A DNA stretch of 64,000 bases from Ruminococcus sp. (GTDB lineage: Bacteria; Bacillota; Clostridia; Oscillospirales; Ruminococcaceae), in the NCBI GenBank assembly GCA_017558505.1, contig JAFYUM010000010.1, positions 16,694-80,693 of the forward strand, read 5' to 3'. Both the position numbers and the translations under genes were made by a program. Below are positions 33,966 through 42,576 of this stretch, piece by piece (position 1 is the first letter of the stretch; every line of letters begins with the position of its first letter). The notes under the pieces are model-generated. The model was not told the origin of the DNA, did not search any database, and worked only from the letters and a program-made list of their open reading frames with translations.

Positions 33966-36206
33966 TTAAAATGTCAGCTGATTTGAGTCGCCCAGTTCTT
34001 TGGCAGGCTTTCCTGCGGCAGGAACGGATTTAGCACAGTACTTTTCAAGCTCCGCCATATCCTCGGCAGAAACAATTTCAGCGGATTCAAGCACAGCTTT
34101 TTTGCGAAGGGTTATAACCTGAACGCCCTGTGAATTTCTCGAAGTCTTGGGCAGAATCATACCTGTATTGAACACAAGGGCATGACCGCTTGAAGTTCTC
34201 AGCAGAATATCGCTGTCCTCGGCGGTGAAAATTGCCGCAATAAGAGGTGATTTGTCCGAAAAAGCATTGGCAAGTTTTTTGCGGTTTGTCTTTGTTTCAT
34301 AGGATTTAAGGGGAATTTTAGAAGCCTTGCCGTTTTCAAAGAAGAAAATCATATAGCCGCTGTAATCCACAGTAGGCACAAGACATTTCAGATTTTCGCC
34401 CTCGTCAAAGCTTAATTTTGCAGGGATATAGTCGCCGAGCAGGCTTGCCTTGCTGTCCTCAAATGCGCTTGCCCTTGACTTATAAGCCTGTGCCTTATCT
34501 GTAAAGAAGATAAGCTCCGTCTTGTTTGTACTCTCAAAGGTCTGGCTGATGTAGTCCCCCTCTTTAATCTTCTGCTCACCGCTCATACGGAGTGACTGGG
34601 GAGTGATTTTCTTGAAATATCCGCTTTCTGTCACAAAGAGATGAACTGGATAATCAGGAGTATCATCAATTTCGCCCTCGTCCTCAACATCGGTGATATA
34701 GTAGAACTGAGTTCTTCTTGGCTGACCGTAATTCTTGATTACGTCCTTTAACTCCTTAACGATAATATTGCGGACTTTCTTCTTATCGCCGAGGATTTCC
34801 TCCATTTCGGCAATATCCTTTTTCAGCTGGTCAACATCGGCAATTCTGCGGAGAATGTACTCCTTATTGATATTTCTCAGCTTGATTTCAGCTACATATT
34901 CCGCCTGTATTTCGTCAATTCCGAAACCAATCATAAGATTTGGCACAACATCGGCTTCATTTTCCGTTTCACGGATAATTCTGATAGCCTTGTCAATATC
35001 AAGGAGAATTTTTGCAAGAGCCTCCAGTAAATGAAGCTTTTCTTTTTTCTTCTGCAAATCGAAATATGTGCGGCGTTTTACACATTCCTCACGGAAAGCA
35101 ACCCATTCTGTGAGGATTTCCCTTACGCCCATAACCTTCGGTGTACCTGCAATGAGGATATTGAAGTTACAGGGATAGCTGTCCTGTAATGGAGTAAGGC
35201 GGTAAAGCTTCTGCATAAGAGTGTCGGGATCAGTACCCCTTTTAAGGTCAATTGCGATTTTCAAGCCGTCAATGCCTGTTTCGTCACGGATATACGACAC
35301 TTCACGGAGTTTACCCGATTTCACCAAATCCACAACCTTTGAAATGATAGCTTCAACTGTTGTAGAATATGGAATTTCCGTAATTTCAAGACAGTTTGAG
35401 GATTTATCATAGCTGTACTTACAGCGGAGTTTTATGCTTCCGCGGCCTGTTTCGTATACCCTATTCAGTTCCGCTTCGTCATAGTAGAGGAAACCGCCGC
35501 CGGGGAAATCAGGGCCTTTCAGAGTGCTGAGAATATCGTGTTCGGGATTTTTCATCAGCGCAATGGTAGTTTCGCATATTTCCTCAAGATTGAAAGGACA
35601 TACATTACTTGCCATTGATACGGCAATACCTGTATTTGCATTTACAAGAACAGTGGGGAATGTGGCAGGGAGCAAAGTAGGCTCCTGCATTGTATTATCG
35701 TAGTTGGGAACAAAATCAACAGTATCCTTATCAATGTCACGGAAAAGCTCCGCACATATTTTTTCCAGCTTAACCTCTGTATATCGTGAAGCAGCAGCTT
35801 TCATATTTGAAGAATACTGTTTTCCAAAAGTTCCCTTTGAGTCAACATATGGGTGAAGAAGCGCTTCATTTCCCCTTGTAAGACGAACCATTGTTTCGTA
35901 AATTGACTGGTCGCCGTGGGGATTGAGTTTCATTGTTGCACCTACAACATTGGCGGATTTTGAACGCTCCTTGTCGGGGCTGAGCAATCCGCTTTTATAC
36001 ATCATATATAAAAGCTTACGGTGAGAGGGCTTGAAACCGTCAATTTCGGGCAATGCTCTCGATATAATAACGCTCATTGCGTAGGGCATATAATTCTTTT
36101 TCAGAGTATCGGTTATAGTTTCGTCAACAATACTTCCCGAACCCTCAATATAAGCCTCGTGCTTGAAAGCAGACGGCTTCTTCGGTGTTTCTTTTTTACG
36201 CGGCAT
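33966..36206 (-). CDS. Type IIA topoisomerase subunit A (ParC/GyrA-like, second copy type)
   Basis: A 746-residue DNA breakage-reunion subunit. The catalytic Tyr is in AAASRYTEV near residue 138; MPYAMSVIISRALPEIDG near residue 40 and NPHGDQSIYETMVRL are family-typical. The C-terminal part holds degenerate beta-pinwheel repeats (about 500-730), and no canonical GyrA box is seen, which favours a topoisomerase IV-like role. It is encoded 16 nt downstream of a divergent subunit B and probably forms a heterotetramer with it. The usual gyrAB pair would be elsewhere. Confidence 0.9.
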   Translation of the reverse strand: MPRKKETPKKPSAFKHEAYIEGSGSIVDETITDTLKKNYMPYAMSVIISRALPEIDGFKPSHRKLLYMMYKSGLLSPDKERSKSANVVGATMKLNPHGDQSIYETMVRLTRGNEALLHPYVDSKGTFGKQYSSNMKAAASRYTEVKLEKICAELFRDIDKDTVDFVPNYDNTMQEPTLLPATFPTVLVNANTGIAVSMASNVCPFNLEEICETTIALMKNPEHDILSTLKGPDFPGGGFLYYDEAELNRVYETGRGSIKLRCKYSYDKSSNCLEITEIPYSTTVEAIISKVVDLVKSGKLREVSYIRDETGIDGLKIAIDLKRGTDPDTLMQKLYRLTPLQDSYPCNFNILIAGTPKVMGVREILTEWVAFREECVKRRTYFDLQKKKEKLHLLEALAKILLDIDKAIRIIRETENEADVVPNLMIGFGIDEIQAEYVAEIKLRNINKEYILRRIADVDQLKKDIAEMEEILGDKKKVRNIIVKELKDVIKNYGQPRRTQFYYITDVEDEGEIDDTPDYPVHLFVTESGYFKKITPQSLRMSGEQKIKEGDYISQTFESTNKTELIFFTDKAQAYKSRASAFEDSKASLLGDYIPAKLSFDEGENLKCLVPTVDYSGYMIFFFENGKASKIPLKSYETKTNRKKLANAFSDKSPLIAAIFTAEDSDILLRTSSGHALVFNTGMILPKTSRNSQGVQVITLRKKAVLESAEIVSAEDMAELEKYCAKSVPAAGKPAKELGDSNQLTF

Positions 36207-36222
36207 AACTAACTCCCCTCCT

Positions 36223-38202
36223 TTAGCTTATATCAGCCATTTCAAGATAATCTGCTCCGTATTCGGCGATATAATCCTTACGGCCCTGTAAATCGTCGCC
36301 AAGGAGCATTTCAAAGATCTCCGCAGATTCACGTATATCGTCGGAAGTTACCTTGATAAGACGGCGGGTATCGGGGTTCATTGTAGTCAGGTTCATCATA
36401 TCCGGTTCATTTTCACCAAGACCTTTTGAACGCTGAATGGTGTGCTTTTTATCCCCGATTTGTGCGAGAATACGCTGTTTTTCCTGCTCCGTATAGGCAA
36501 AATATGTCTTTTCCTTTGTGTTGATTTCAAAAAGAGGCGATTCTGCGATATATACGTATCCCTGCTCAATGAGAGTGGGAGTAAGACGATAGAGCATTGT
36601 GAGAATAAGAGTACGAATCTGGAAACCGTCAACATCGGCATCGGTACAGATTACGATTTTGCTCCAGCGGAAATTGTTTATATCAAAGGTGGAAAGTTCC
36701 TTATTTGCCTTTGATGTAACCTCAACTCCGCAGCCGAGAACCTTAATCAAATCCGTAATAATATCGCTTTTGAAAATCTTTGTGTATTCAGCTTTAAGGC
36801 AGTTCAGGATTTTACCACGAATAGGAATAACAGCCTGAAATTCAGAATCTCGTGCAAGCTTTACAGAGCCGAGAGCCGAGTCACCCTCCACTATATAAAT
36901 CTCACGGCGGTTAATATCCTTTGTACGGCAGTCAACGAACTTTTCAACGCTGTTTGCAAGGTCAATTGTGCCTGTAAGCTTCTTTTTCATATTAAGACGA
37001 GTTTTTTCGGCATTTTCACGGCTTCTCTTGTTAAGGAGAATCTGCTCTGAAATACGCTTTGCCTCGTCGGGATTTTCTATGAAGTATACCTCCAGCTGAT
37101 GACGGAGAAATTCCGTCATAGCTTCACGGATAAACTTATTTGTAATAGCCTTTTTCGTCTGGTTTTCATATGAAGTTACAGTTGAAAATGAAGATGAAAC
37201 GAGGATAAGACATTCGTCAACGTCCTCATATTTAATCTTGCTTTCGTTCTTCTGATAGCCGTTTACCGACTTGATATAGCTGTCAATCTGTGCGGTAAAT
37301 GCACGTTTTACGGCATCCTCGGGAGAACCGCCGTGTTCAAGGAAGCTGGAATTGTGATAATACTCCGTCAGCTTTGCTTTGTTTGAAAATGTAAGTGCCA
37401 CATCAAGCTTTACTTTATATTCGGGCTTGTCCTCACGGTCTTTACCCTTTTTTTCGGCGGTCCAGTGCTGAACAGTAGTGAGAGCCTGCTCCCCTGCAAT
37501 TTCGGTTACATAGTCGGTTATGCCGTTTTCGTATATGAATTCAGTTTCGTTGAATCCTCCTGCTTCATTCTGAAAACGGAATAAAAAGAGGATATTTGGA
37601 TTTACAACGGCCTGTCTTTTCAGAATATCGTGGAAGTATTCCTCCGACACGTTAATATCTGTAAATACATCAAGGTCAGGACGCCAGCGTGTTTTTGTAC
37701 CTGTCTGCTTTTTCTTTATTTCTTCCTTTTTGAGTCCGCCTACGTTGTTTCCCTTTTCAAAGTGGAGGTTATACTTGTAGCCGTCACGGATAACCTCAAC
37801 GTCCATATATTCAGAGGCAAACTGTGTTGCACAAAGTCCCAGACCGTTAAGACCGAGGGAATACTCATAGGACTCGGAAGATGCGTCATACTTTCCTCCT
37901 GCATAAAGTTCGCAGTAAACAAGCTCCCAGTTATAGCGTTTTTCGTTGTTGTTATAATCAACGGGACAACCACGTCCGAAGTCCTCAACTTCTATATCGT
38001 GATTGCGGTAATATGTTATGATGATTTTATTTCCATAGCCTGCACGTGCTTCGTCAATGGAGTTGGAAATAACCTCAAATATAGAATGTTCACAGCCGTC
38101 AAGACCGTCAGAGCCGAAAATAACCGCAGGTCTTTTACGTACCTTATCGGCACCTTTCAGCATGGTAATACTGTCGTTGCCGTAATCTTTTTTCTTAGCC
38201 AT
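36223..38202 (-). CDS. Type IIA topoisomerase subunit B (ParE/GyrB-like, divergent)
   Basis: A 659-residue ATPase/Toprim subunit. GHKL motifs are altered from the norm: ISNSIDEARAG (usually VDNSIDEA), VEDFGRGCPV and GLNGLGLCATQFAS. The Toprim motif reads EGDSALGSVKLARDS, where gyrases and ParE have EGDSAGGSAK, while the metal-binding CTDADVDGFQIR is intact. This marks a divergent lineage found beside a second subunit A in some Clostridia. Function is probably decatenation; not verified. First gene of the pair, with its own promoter. Confidence 0.88.
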   Translation of the reverse strand: MAKKKDYGNDSITMLKGADKVRKRPAVIFGSDGLDGCEHSIFEVISNSIDEARAGYGNKIIITYYRNHDIEVEDFGRGCPVDYNNNEKRYNWELVYCELYAGGKYDASSESYEYSLGLNGLGLCATQFASEYMDVEVIRDGYKYNLHFEKGNNVGGLKKEEIKKKQTGTKTRWRPDLDVFTDINVSEEYFHDILKRQAVVNPNILFLFRFQNEAGGFNETEFIYENGITDYVTEIAGEQALTTVQHWTAEKKGKDREDKPEYKVKLDVALTFSNKAKLTEYYHNSSFLEHGGSPEDAVKRAFTAQIDSYIKSVNGYQKNESKIKYEDVDECLILVSSSFSTVTSYENQTKKAITNKFIREAMTEFLRHQLEVYFIENPDEAKRISEQILLNKRSRENAEKTRLNMKKKLTGTIDLANSVEKFVDCRTKDINRREIYIVEGDSALGSVKLARDSEFQAVIPIRGKILNCLKAEYTKIFKSDIITDLIKVLGCGVEVTSKANKELSTFDINNFRWSKIVICTDADVDGFQIRTLILTMLYRLTPTLIEQGYVYIAESPLFEINTKEKTYFAYTEQEKQRILAQIGDKKHTIQRSKGLGENEPDMMNLTTMNPDTRRLIKVTSDDIRESAEIFEMLLGDDLQGRKDYIAEYGADYLEMADIS

Positions 38203-38255
38203 ATACTTTAATTTCCCCTTTCATAGATAATTCACGGGTTTTCTGTATCCTCAAA

Positions 38256-38284
38256 ATTATATCATAAATAAAAAAATTTTGCAA
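38256..38284 (-). promoter_or_regulatory. Promoter of the topoisomerase operon
   Basis: Minus-strand TTGCAA (38279-38284), 17-nt spacer, TATAAT (38256-38261). Confidence 0.8.
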
Positions 38285-38291
38285 GTCTATT

Positions 38292-39698
38292 TTACTGATT
38301 TTCCGCCGTATCTACAATATTATTTATCCACAGATCGCTTTTAACCATAAAATATCCGATAATAACCTTTACAATTTCGGACAACGTAACCACCGCCCAT
38401 AAAGGACGTATATCCATATCCGTAAAATAGGACAGTATAAATGCAAGGGGAATCATAAGCAGAAATGTATAACCGAAATCAAAAAGGAATGTTATACCCG
38501 TTTTCCCGCCGCTTCTCAATGTGAAGTAACAGGCATTGGTATACGCCCAGAGGGGCATTGCAATTGCCTGTATGATTATCATATATGCCGCAAGACTGCG
38601 GATTTCATCGGTTGTATTGTAAAGCCGTGGAAAAATATCGGCAAAAGGTATTACTATGATTGCCGCCACTACGGTTACAGCCACGCTGAAAAAAAGCAGC
38701 TTATCGTCGGTACTGCGAGCCTCCTTCAGCTTGTTTGCACCAAGCTTTGCTCCTACTATAATACCGATACAACAACCAAGCTGTATATAAATTGCTCCGA
38801 AAAGGTTTGTCATTGTACTTGAAATATTTCTTGCAGCCACAACATCAAGACCACGGACTGAATAGCACTGTGCGATTATTGACATACCTGCCGCCCACAA
38901 AAACTCATTGCAAAGCAGAGGCAGACCTTTGATAAGCATTTTCCATACAAGCTCACGGGGAATTGTAAATCTGCGGAATATTCCAACAATAAATTTATTC
39001 TTTTTGGGATTTGCGTGAGTCCAGACAATAACCACAAGGGCTTCAATAAATTTCGCCGCAACTGTAGCAATTGCCGCACCCTTTACGCCCATTTCGGGGA
39101 AACCGAATTTGCCGAAAATAAGGGCATAATCGAGGAATACATTGAACACAACCGCCGCCATTGAGCCAATCATAGGTATACGGGTTTCACCGCACTCACG
39201 GACTACACTGGAATATGCCTGTCCTATACCAAAAGGAATAAGACCAATGAGCATATATAGCATATATTCCTTGCCGTATTTGAGGGTTTCAGCTATTCTT
39301 TCGGGAGCGTCATCCTTGCTTATAAAGAGATTTATAAGAGGCTCGCTGAAAAATCCGAATATTACCGCACCTATTGCAATAATCAGCGAAACGGCAATAA
39401 GTCGGTATCTGAAAGTATATTTCTGTCCCTCATGGTCACCCTTTCCAAAAAACTGGGCACCGAATATGCTCGGACCTGCAACAGCTCCGAAAACTGTTAT
39501 ATTGAACACGAAGATATACTGATTAACTATAGAAACACCGTTCATCTGCTCCGTGCCGACTTGTCCCACCATTATATTATCAATAAGGCTTACAAAATTG
39601 GTAACAAGATTTTGCAGTATCATAGGAATTACCATAAAAAGCACATTTTTGTAGAACTGCTTGTCACCTATATATTTTTCTCTGAAATTTTTAAACAT
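38292..39698 (-). CDS. MATE family efflux transporter
   Basis: A 468-residue multidrug/metabolite exporter with about twelve membrane spans in two pseudo-symmetric halves. N-terminal VIPMILQNLVTNFVSLIDNIMVGQVGTEQMNGV is the family signature region, and the second half starts near GLPLLCNEFLWAAGMSI. It is likely driven by sodium or protons. Monocistronic with a perfect consensus promoter. No local regulator. Substrates cannot be told from sequence. Confidence 0.93.
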   Translation of the reverse strand: MFKNFREKYIGDKQFYKNVLFMVIPMILQNLVTNFVSLIDNIMVGQVGTEQMNGVSIVNQYIFVFNITVFGAVAGPSIFGAQFFGKGDHEGQKYTFRYRLIAVSLIIAIGAVIFGFFSEPLINLFISKDDAPERIAETLKYGKEYMLYMLIGLIPFGIGQAYSSVVRECGETRIPMIGSMAAVVFNVFLDYALIFGKFGFPEMGVKGAAIATVAAKFIEALVVIVWTHANPKKNKFIVGIFRRFTIPRELVWKMLIKGLPLLCNEFLWAAGMSIIAQCYSVRGLDVVAARNISSTMTNLFGAIYIQLGCCIGIIVGAKLGANKLKEARSTDDKLLFFSVAVTVVAAIIVIPFADIFPRLYNTTDEIRSLAAYMIIIQAIAMPLWAYTNACYFTLRSGGKTGITFLFDFGYTFLLMIPLAFILSYFTDMDIRPLWAVVTLSEIVKVIIGYFMVKSDLWINNIVDTAENQ

Positions 39699-39728
39699 AT
39701 ATTCCCTCCGTTTTCTTTTCGCCTAAAG

Positions 39729-39757
39729 ATTATAACACTATATTTCGGGAATGTCAA
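39729..39757 (-). promoter_or_regulatory. Consensus promoter of the MATE gene
   Basis: Minus-strand perfect TTGACA (39752-39757), 17-nt spacer, perfect TATAAT (39729-39734). Confidence 0.88.
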
Positions 39758-39796
39758 GTCTTTTGAGCGATTAGCATTTAGCCGTTAGCTGTTAGC

Positions 39797-39827
39797 AAAA
39801 AAAGCCTGAGATTTTAACCTCAGGCTT
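39797..39827 (-). terminator. Terminator hairpin, first copy of a duplicated unit
   Basis: AAGCCTGAG/CTCAGGCTT (39802-39810/39819-39827) followed on the minus strand by T7. A copy of the hairpin recurs at 40081-40104. Confidence 0.85.
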
Positions 39828-40104
39828 TCAGTCTGTCGAAAACATTCATTTTCTAAAACGGGGATTCCAAAGGACACTGTCCTTTGGCGGAGTCCAGAAG
39901 CAGAGCCTCTGGCAGGGTATGGGACAGAGTCCCATGCAGAGCAAGGCTCTGCGATGCGTTCAAGCGCTCTGCAAGGGGTGAATTTTACAACAGTCCTGTG
40001 GACTGTTGTAAAAGAGGGGACGCTCTGCAAGAGAGAGCGTCCACTTATCGAATTATTTTGTCTTTTTCGACAATCTCAAACCTGAGATTTTAACCTCAGG
40101 CTTT
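39805..40104. repeat. Multi-hairpin repeat block flanked by a 24-bp direct repeat
   Basis: A 24-bp sequence is repeated directly at 39805-39828 and 40081-40104. Between them is a chain of near-perfect hairpins: 39867-39887 (10-bp arms), 39919-39935 (7 bp), 39936-39952 (7 bp), 39983-40013 (14 bp perfect, loop TGT) and 40018-40042 (9 bp). No ORF. GC content is higher than the surroundings. It resembles palindromic repeat blocks common in ruminococcal genomes; its function is unknown. Confidence 0.75.
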
Positions 40105-40116
40105 TCAAAATTCGCT

Positions 40117-40404
40117 TTAATTATTATTCCGTTTTTCTTTACAGGTCTTGACGAACCACACAATAACCATTAATGCAATAAATACAGCTATGGCAAATAA
40201 TACTGCGGCGGCAAAAATATTTCCGTCCTTTGCATTGTTTATGCCGCATACCGTAATAATTCCAATCAGACCAATGTAAAATCCGAAAAACAAAACCAGT
40301 AACAATATACGCAAGGGCATAGGCACTTTTTTGCTTGTGCCTGCTTCAAGCGACCCCTCAATTAACAAAGAACCAATGAACTCTGTCAAAAACTCAATAA
40401 ACAT
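40117..40404 (-). CDS. Small two-span membrane protein
   Basis: A 95-residue hypothetical protein. After an amphipathic N-terminus it has two membrane helices (about residues 30-52 and 63-86) and a basic tail (KTCKEKRNNN). No family recognised. A GGGG-type ribosome binding site precedes it. It lies between the repeat block and hpf, with no clear partner. Confidence 0.65.
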   Translation of the reverse strand: MFIEFLTEFIGSLLIEGSLEAGTSKKVPMPLRILLLVLFFGFYIGLIGIITVCGINNAKDGNIFAAAVLFAIAVFIALMVIVWFVKTCKEKRNNN

Positions 40405-40437
40405 ATTAAATTCCCCCTAAATCCCTTTTATAACATA

Positions 40438-40458
40438 GGGCGGAAACAAGTTCCGCCC
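40438..40458 (-). terminator. Hairpin after hpf
   Basis: GGGCGGAA (40438-40445) pairs with TTCCGCCC (40451-40458), 9 nt past the hpf stop. No T-run, so terminator activity is moderate. Confidence 0.6.
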
Positions 40459-40467
40459 TGTCAAAAT

Positions 40468-40995
40468 TTACTTTACATCAGGCTCCAGAACGGCATAATT
40501 TCCGTCTGTACGCTTGTATACTACATTGATTGCTCCTGTCTTTGCATTGAGGAACATAAAGAATGTGTGGCTGAGAAGATTCATCTGAAGTATTGCCTCC
40601 TCAACGTCCATAGGACGAAGCTCAAACTTCTTCTCTTTGATAACTGTATACTCAGGCACTTCCTCAACAGGCTCTGCAAACGCCTCCTTGAAAGCCGTAT
40701 CCTTCAGCTTCTTTTCAAGCTTTGTCTTATTCTTGCGAATCTGTCTGATAATCTTGTCAATAGCATCATCAAGAGCATCGTTCTTATCAACAGCTGTACG
40801 TTCTGCACGATAAATTACGCTGTTATATTTAACTGTAAGCTCTACAACAATCTGATTCTTTACTTCTGAAAGAACGATCTTTGCGTCTGCTTCATCTCCG
40901 AAAAATTTGCTGAGCTTTGAATCAAGTTTTGCTTCTGCGTATTCGGTAAAGTTCTGTGGAATCTGCATTTTCTTTGCTGTAATAGTTGTTTTCAT
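40468..40995 (-). CDS. hpf: Long-form ribosome hibernation promoting factor
   Basis: A 175-residue protein of the long HPF/RaiA type that dimerises 70S ribosomes into 100S particles. The N-terminal domain (1-98) has M-Q-I-P-x-x-F-T-E-Y and the beta-helix sandwich of RaiA. The C-terminal dimerisation domain (about 120-175) has VIKEKKFELRPMDVEEAILQM and FFMFLNAKTGAINVVYKR. AGGAGG ribosome binding site and own promoter; expected to be induced in stationary phase, though no stress promoter is evident. Confidence 0.96.
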   Translation of the reverse strand: MKTTITAKKMQIPQNFTEYAEAKLDSKLSKFFGDEADAKIVLSEVKNQIVVELTVKYNSVIYRAERTAVDKNDALDDAIDKIIRQIRKNKTKLEKKLKDTAFKEAFAEPVEEVPEYTVIKEKKFELRPMDVEEAILQMNLLSHTFFMFLNAKTGAINVVYKRTDGNYAVLEPDVK

Positions 40996-41078
40996 ATATT
41001 GTAATCCTCCTTAATTTAGTTCCCTGTGATTTAACTTCAGGAAACGCTTATGATATGGAATATTCTTTCCATGGTTAT

Positions 41079-41107
41079 ATTATACCATAAAAAAATCACA
41101 TTTACAA
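41079..41107 (-). promoter_or_regulatory. hpf promoter
   Basis: Minus-strand TTGTAA (41102-41107), 17-nt spacer, TATAAT (41079-41084). The leader is about 80 nt. Confidence 0.75.
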
Positions 41108-41196
41108 TACTATTTTGTTAACTTTGTATATTTTGTATAAACTTTAATGGTGGAGTTGTTCATTATGACATATCAACCATAAAATACAGACAGTAT

Positions 41197-42576
41197 TTAT
41201 CGTGACAAGCTGTTCAACATTGTTGTTACGATATTTTCAGCAACAGCAGGTGTGCTGTACTTATTCTCAAGAACTACGCAGAACGCAATGGGAAAATCCT
41301 TGTCGTCCACAAAACCAACAAGAAGTGCATTTTCCTCCGCTCCGTTTTTCACCTGTGCAGTACCGCTTTTTATAGCCACTTTGTAGCCCGGAATTGAATA
41401 CTGATAGTGATTTGCTCCATTTGTAAGAAGTATCTGCTTTACAGATGCGGCTGTTTCACTGCTGAAAAGCTGCTCGCTGTATTCAGTATGTGCAGTTTCA
41501 GTGACATTTCCCTCAACATCAGTTACTTTTTCAATGAGATGGGGCATTGTCATTTTTCCTGTGCCGTTTGCAATAGCACTCTGCCACATCATAAGCTGAA
41601 TTGGGCTCGCAAGAGTTTCGCCCTGTCCGATACAGCCCCACTGTGTTGAGAAATCCGATGTATCTGTAAGCGTTGTAGACGCTTTAAAGCACTGTATACC
41701 GTCAATGTCAATATACTCCTGCTCCGTTTCTTCATCTTCCTCATCTTTGCTGTTGCTTACGTCATAGCCAAGACGAGTATAAACCTCTGTTATGCTTTCA
41801 AGGGGCATATCTCCGTCCTCAATAAGCTGTGCAAAGAATGGATTACAGCTATTTTCCACCGCCTGCTGTATATTCTGTGTACCGTGTCCCCAGCTGTTGT
41901 GACAGTCGATTTTTCCGCCTGTGCCATTCATGAAATATCCGCCGCAGCTGTAGCTTTTGGCAAAAAGCCCCTCCTGCCCCAGAATTTCCATAGCTGTTAT
42001 AACTGTGGATACTTTCTGCGTAGAACCGGGAACTGTGCCGTACATAGCCTTTGGCATTAGTGTTCCCGATTTCATATTTTCTATGCCTGCATAGCCGTTG
42101 CGTATGTCGATATTCGGCAGACTTGTGCAGACAAGAAGCTCGCCTGTTTTGTAGTTATAGGCGGCAATACAGCCGTCAGCACCCTGAAATGCGTTATATG
42201 CCGCACGGTTTGCCGTATGGTCAAGGGTTGTATATATAGCCGCCTTGCCGTCCTTGCTGTTAATGCCGCTGTTGAAGCTGTAATTGCTCAATTTGTCGAT
42301 ATTCTGTGCCACAAGGGTATTTTCCATTTGTCCCTTATCGTCACCGATAAGATTTCCGACATCAATAAGATAATTTGCGGGTTTATCAATCTTATTTGTA
42401 CCGTCAAAAAGCACATCATCGTACCTGTCGTATACCCTGCCCAGACGGTAATTATCCGAATGTGTTATATAAAAAGGAGCGTCTTTGTATATCCTTGCTG
42501 TAAGAACTCCGAGTCCCACGAGAAAGCCAAGGAGAAACAGAGTCATTACAAGCTGGCATCGTTTTATACTTTTCAT
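41197..42576 (-). CDS. Class B penicillin-binding protein (PbpA-like transpeptidase)
   Basis: A 459-residue peptidoglycan transpeptidase. N-terminal membrane anchor (residues about 10-28), then a short non-catalytic region, then the transpeptidase domain with SxxK as PGSTQK near residue 184, SxN as ENSCNPFF near 243 and KTG-type KSGTAQ near 407. The small dimerisation region resembles mycobacterial PbpA more than PBP2 or FtsI. It overlaps the upstream FtsW/RodA gene by 4 nt, so glycosyltransferase and transpeptidase are made together. Confidence 0.92.
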   Translation of the reverse strand: MKSIKRCQLVMTLFLLGFLVGLGVLTARIYKDAPFYITHSDNYRLGRVYDRYDDVLFDGTNKIDKPANYLIDVGNLIGDDKGQMENTLVAQNIDKLSNYSFNSGINSKDGKAAIYTTLDHTANRAAYNAFQGADGCIAAYNYKTGELLVCTSLPNIDIRNGYAGIENMKSGTLMPKAMYGTVPGSTQKVSTVITAMEILGQEGLFAKSYSCGGYFMNGTGGKIDCHNSWGHGTQNIQQAVENSCNPFFAQLIEDGDMPLESITEVYTRLGYDVSNSKDEEDEETEQEYIDIDGIQCFKASTTLTDTSDFSTQWGCIGQGETLASPIQLMMWQSAIANGTGKMTMPHLIEKVTDVEGNVTETAHTEYSEQLFSSETAASVKQILLTNGANHYQYSIPGYKVAIKSGTAQVKNGAEENALLVGFVDDKDFPIAFCVVLENKYSTPAVAENIVTTMLNSLSR

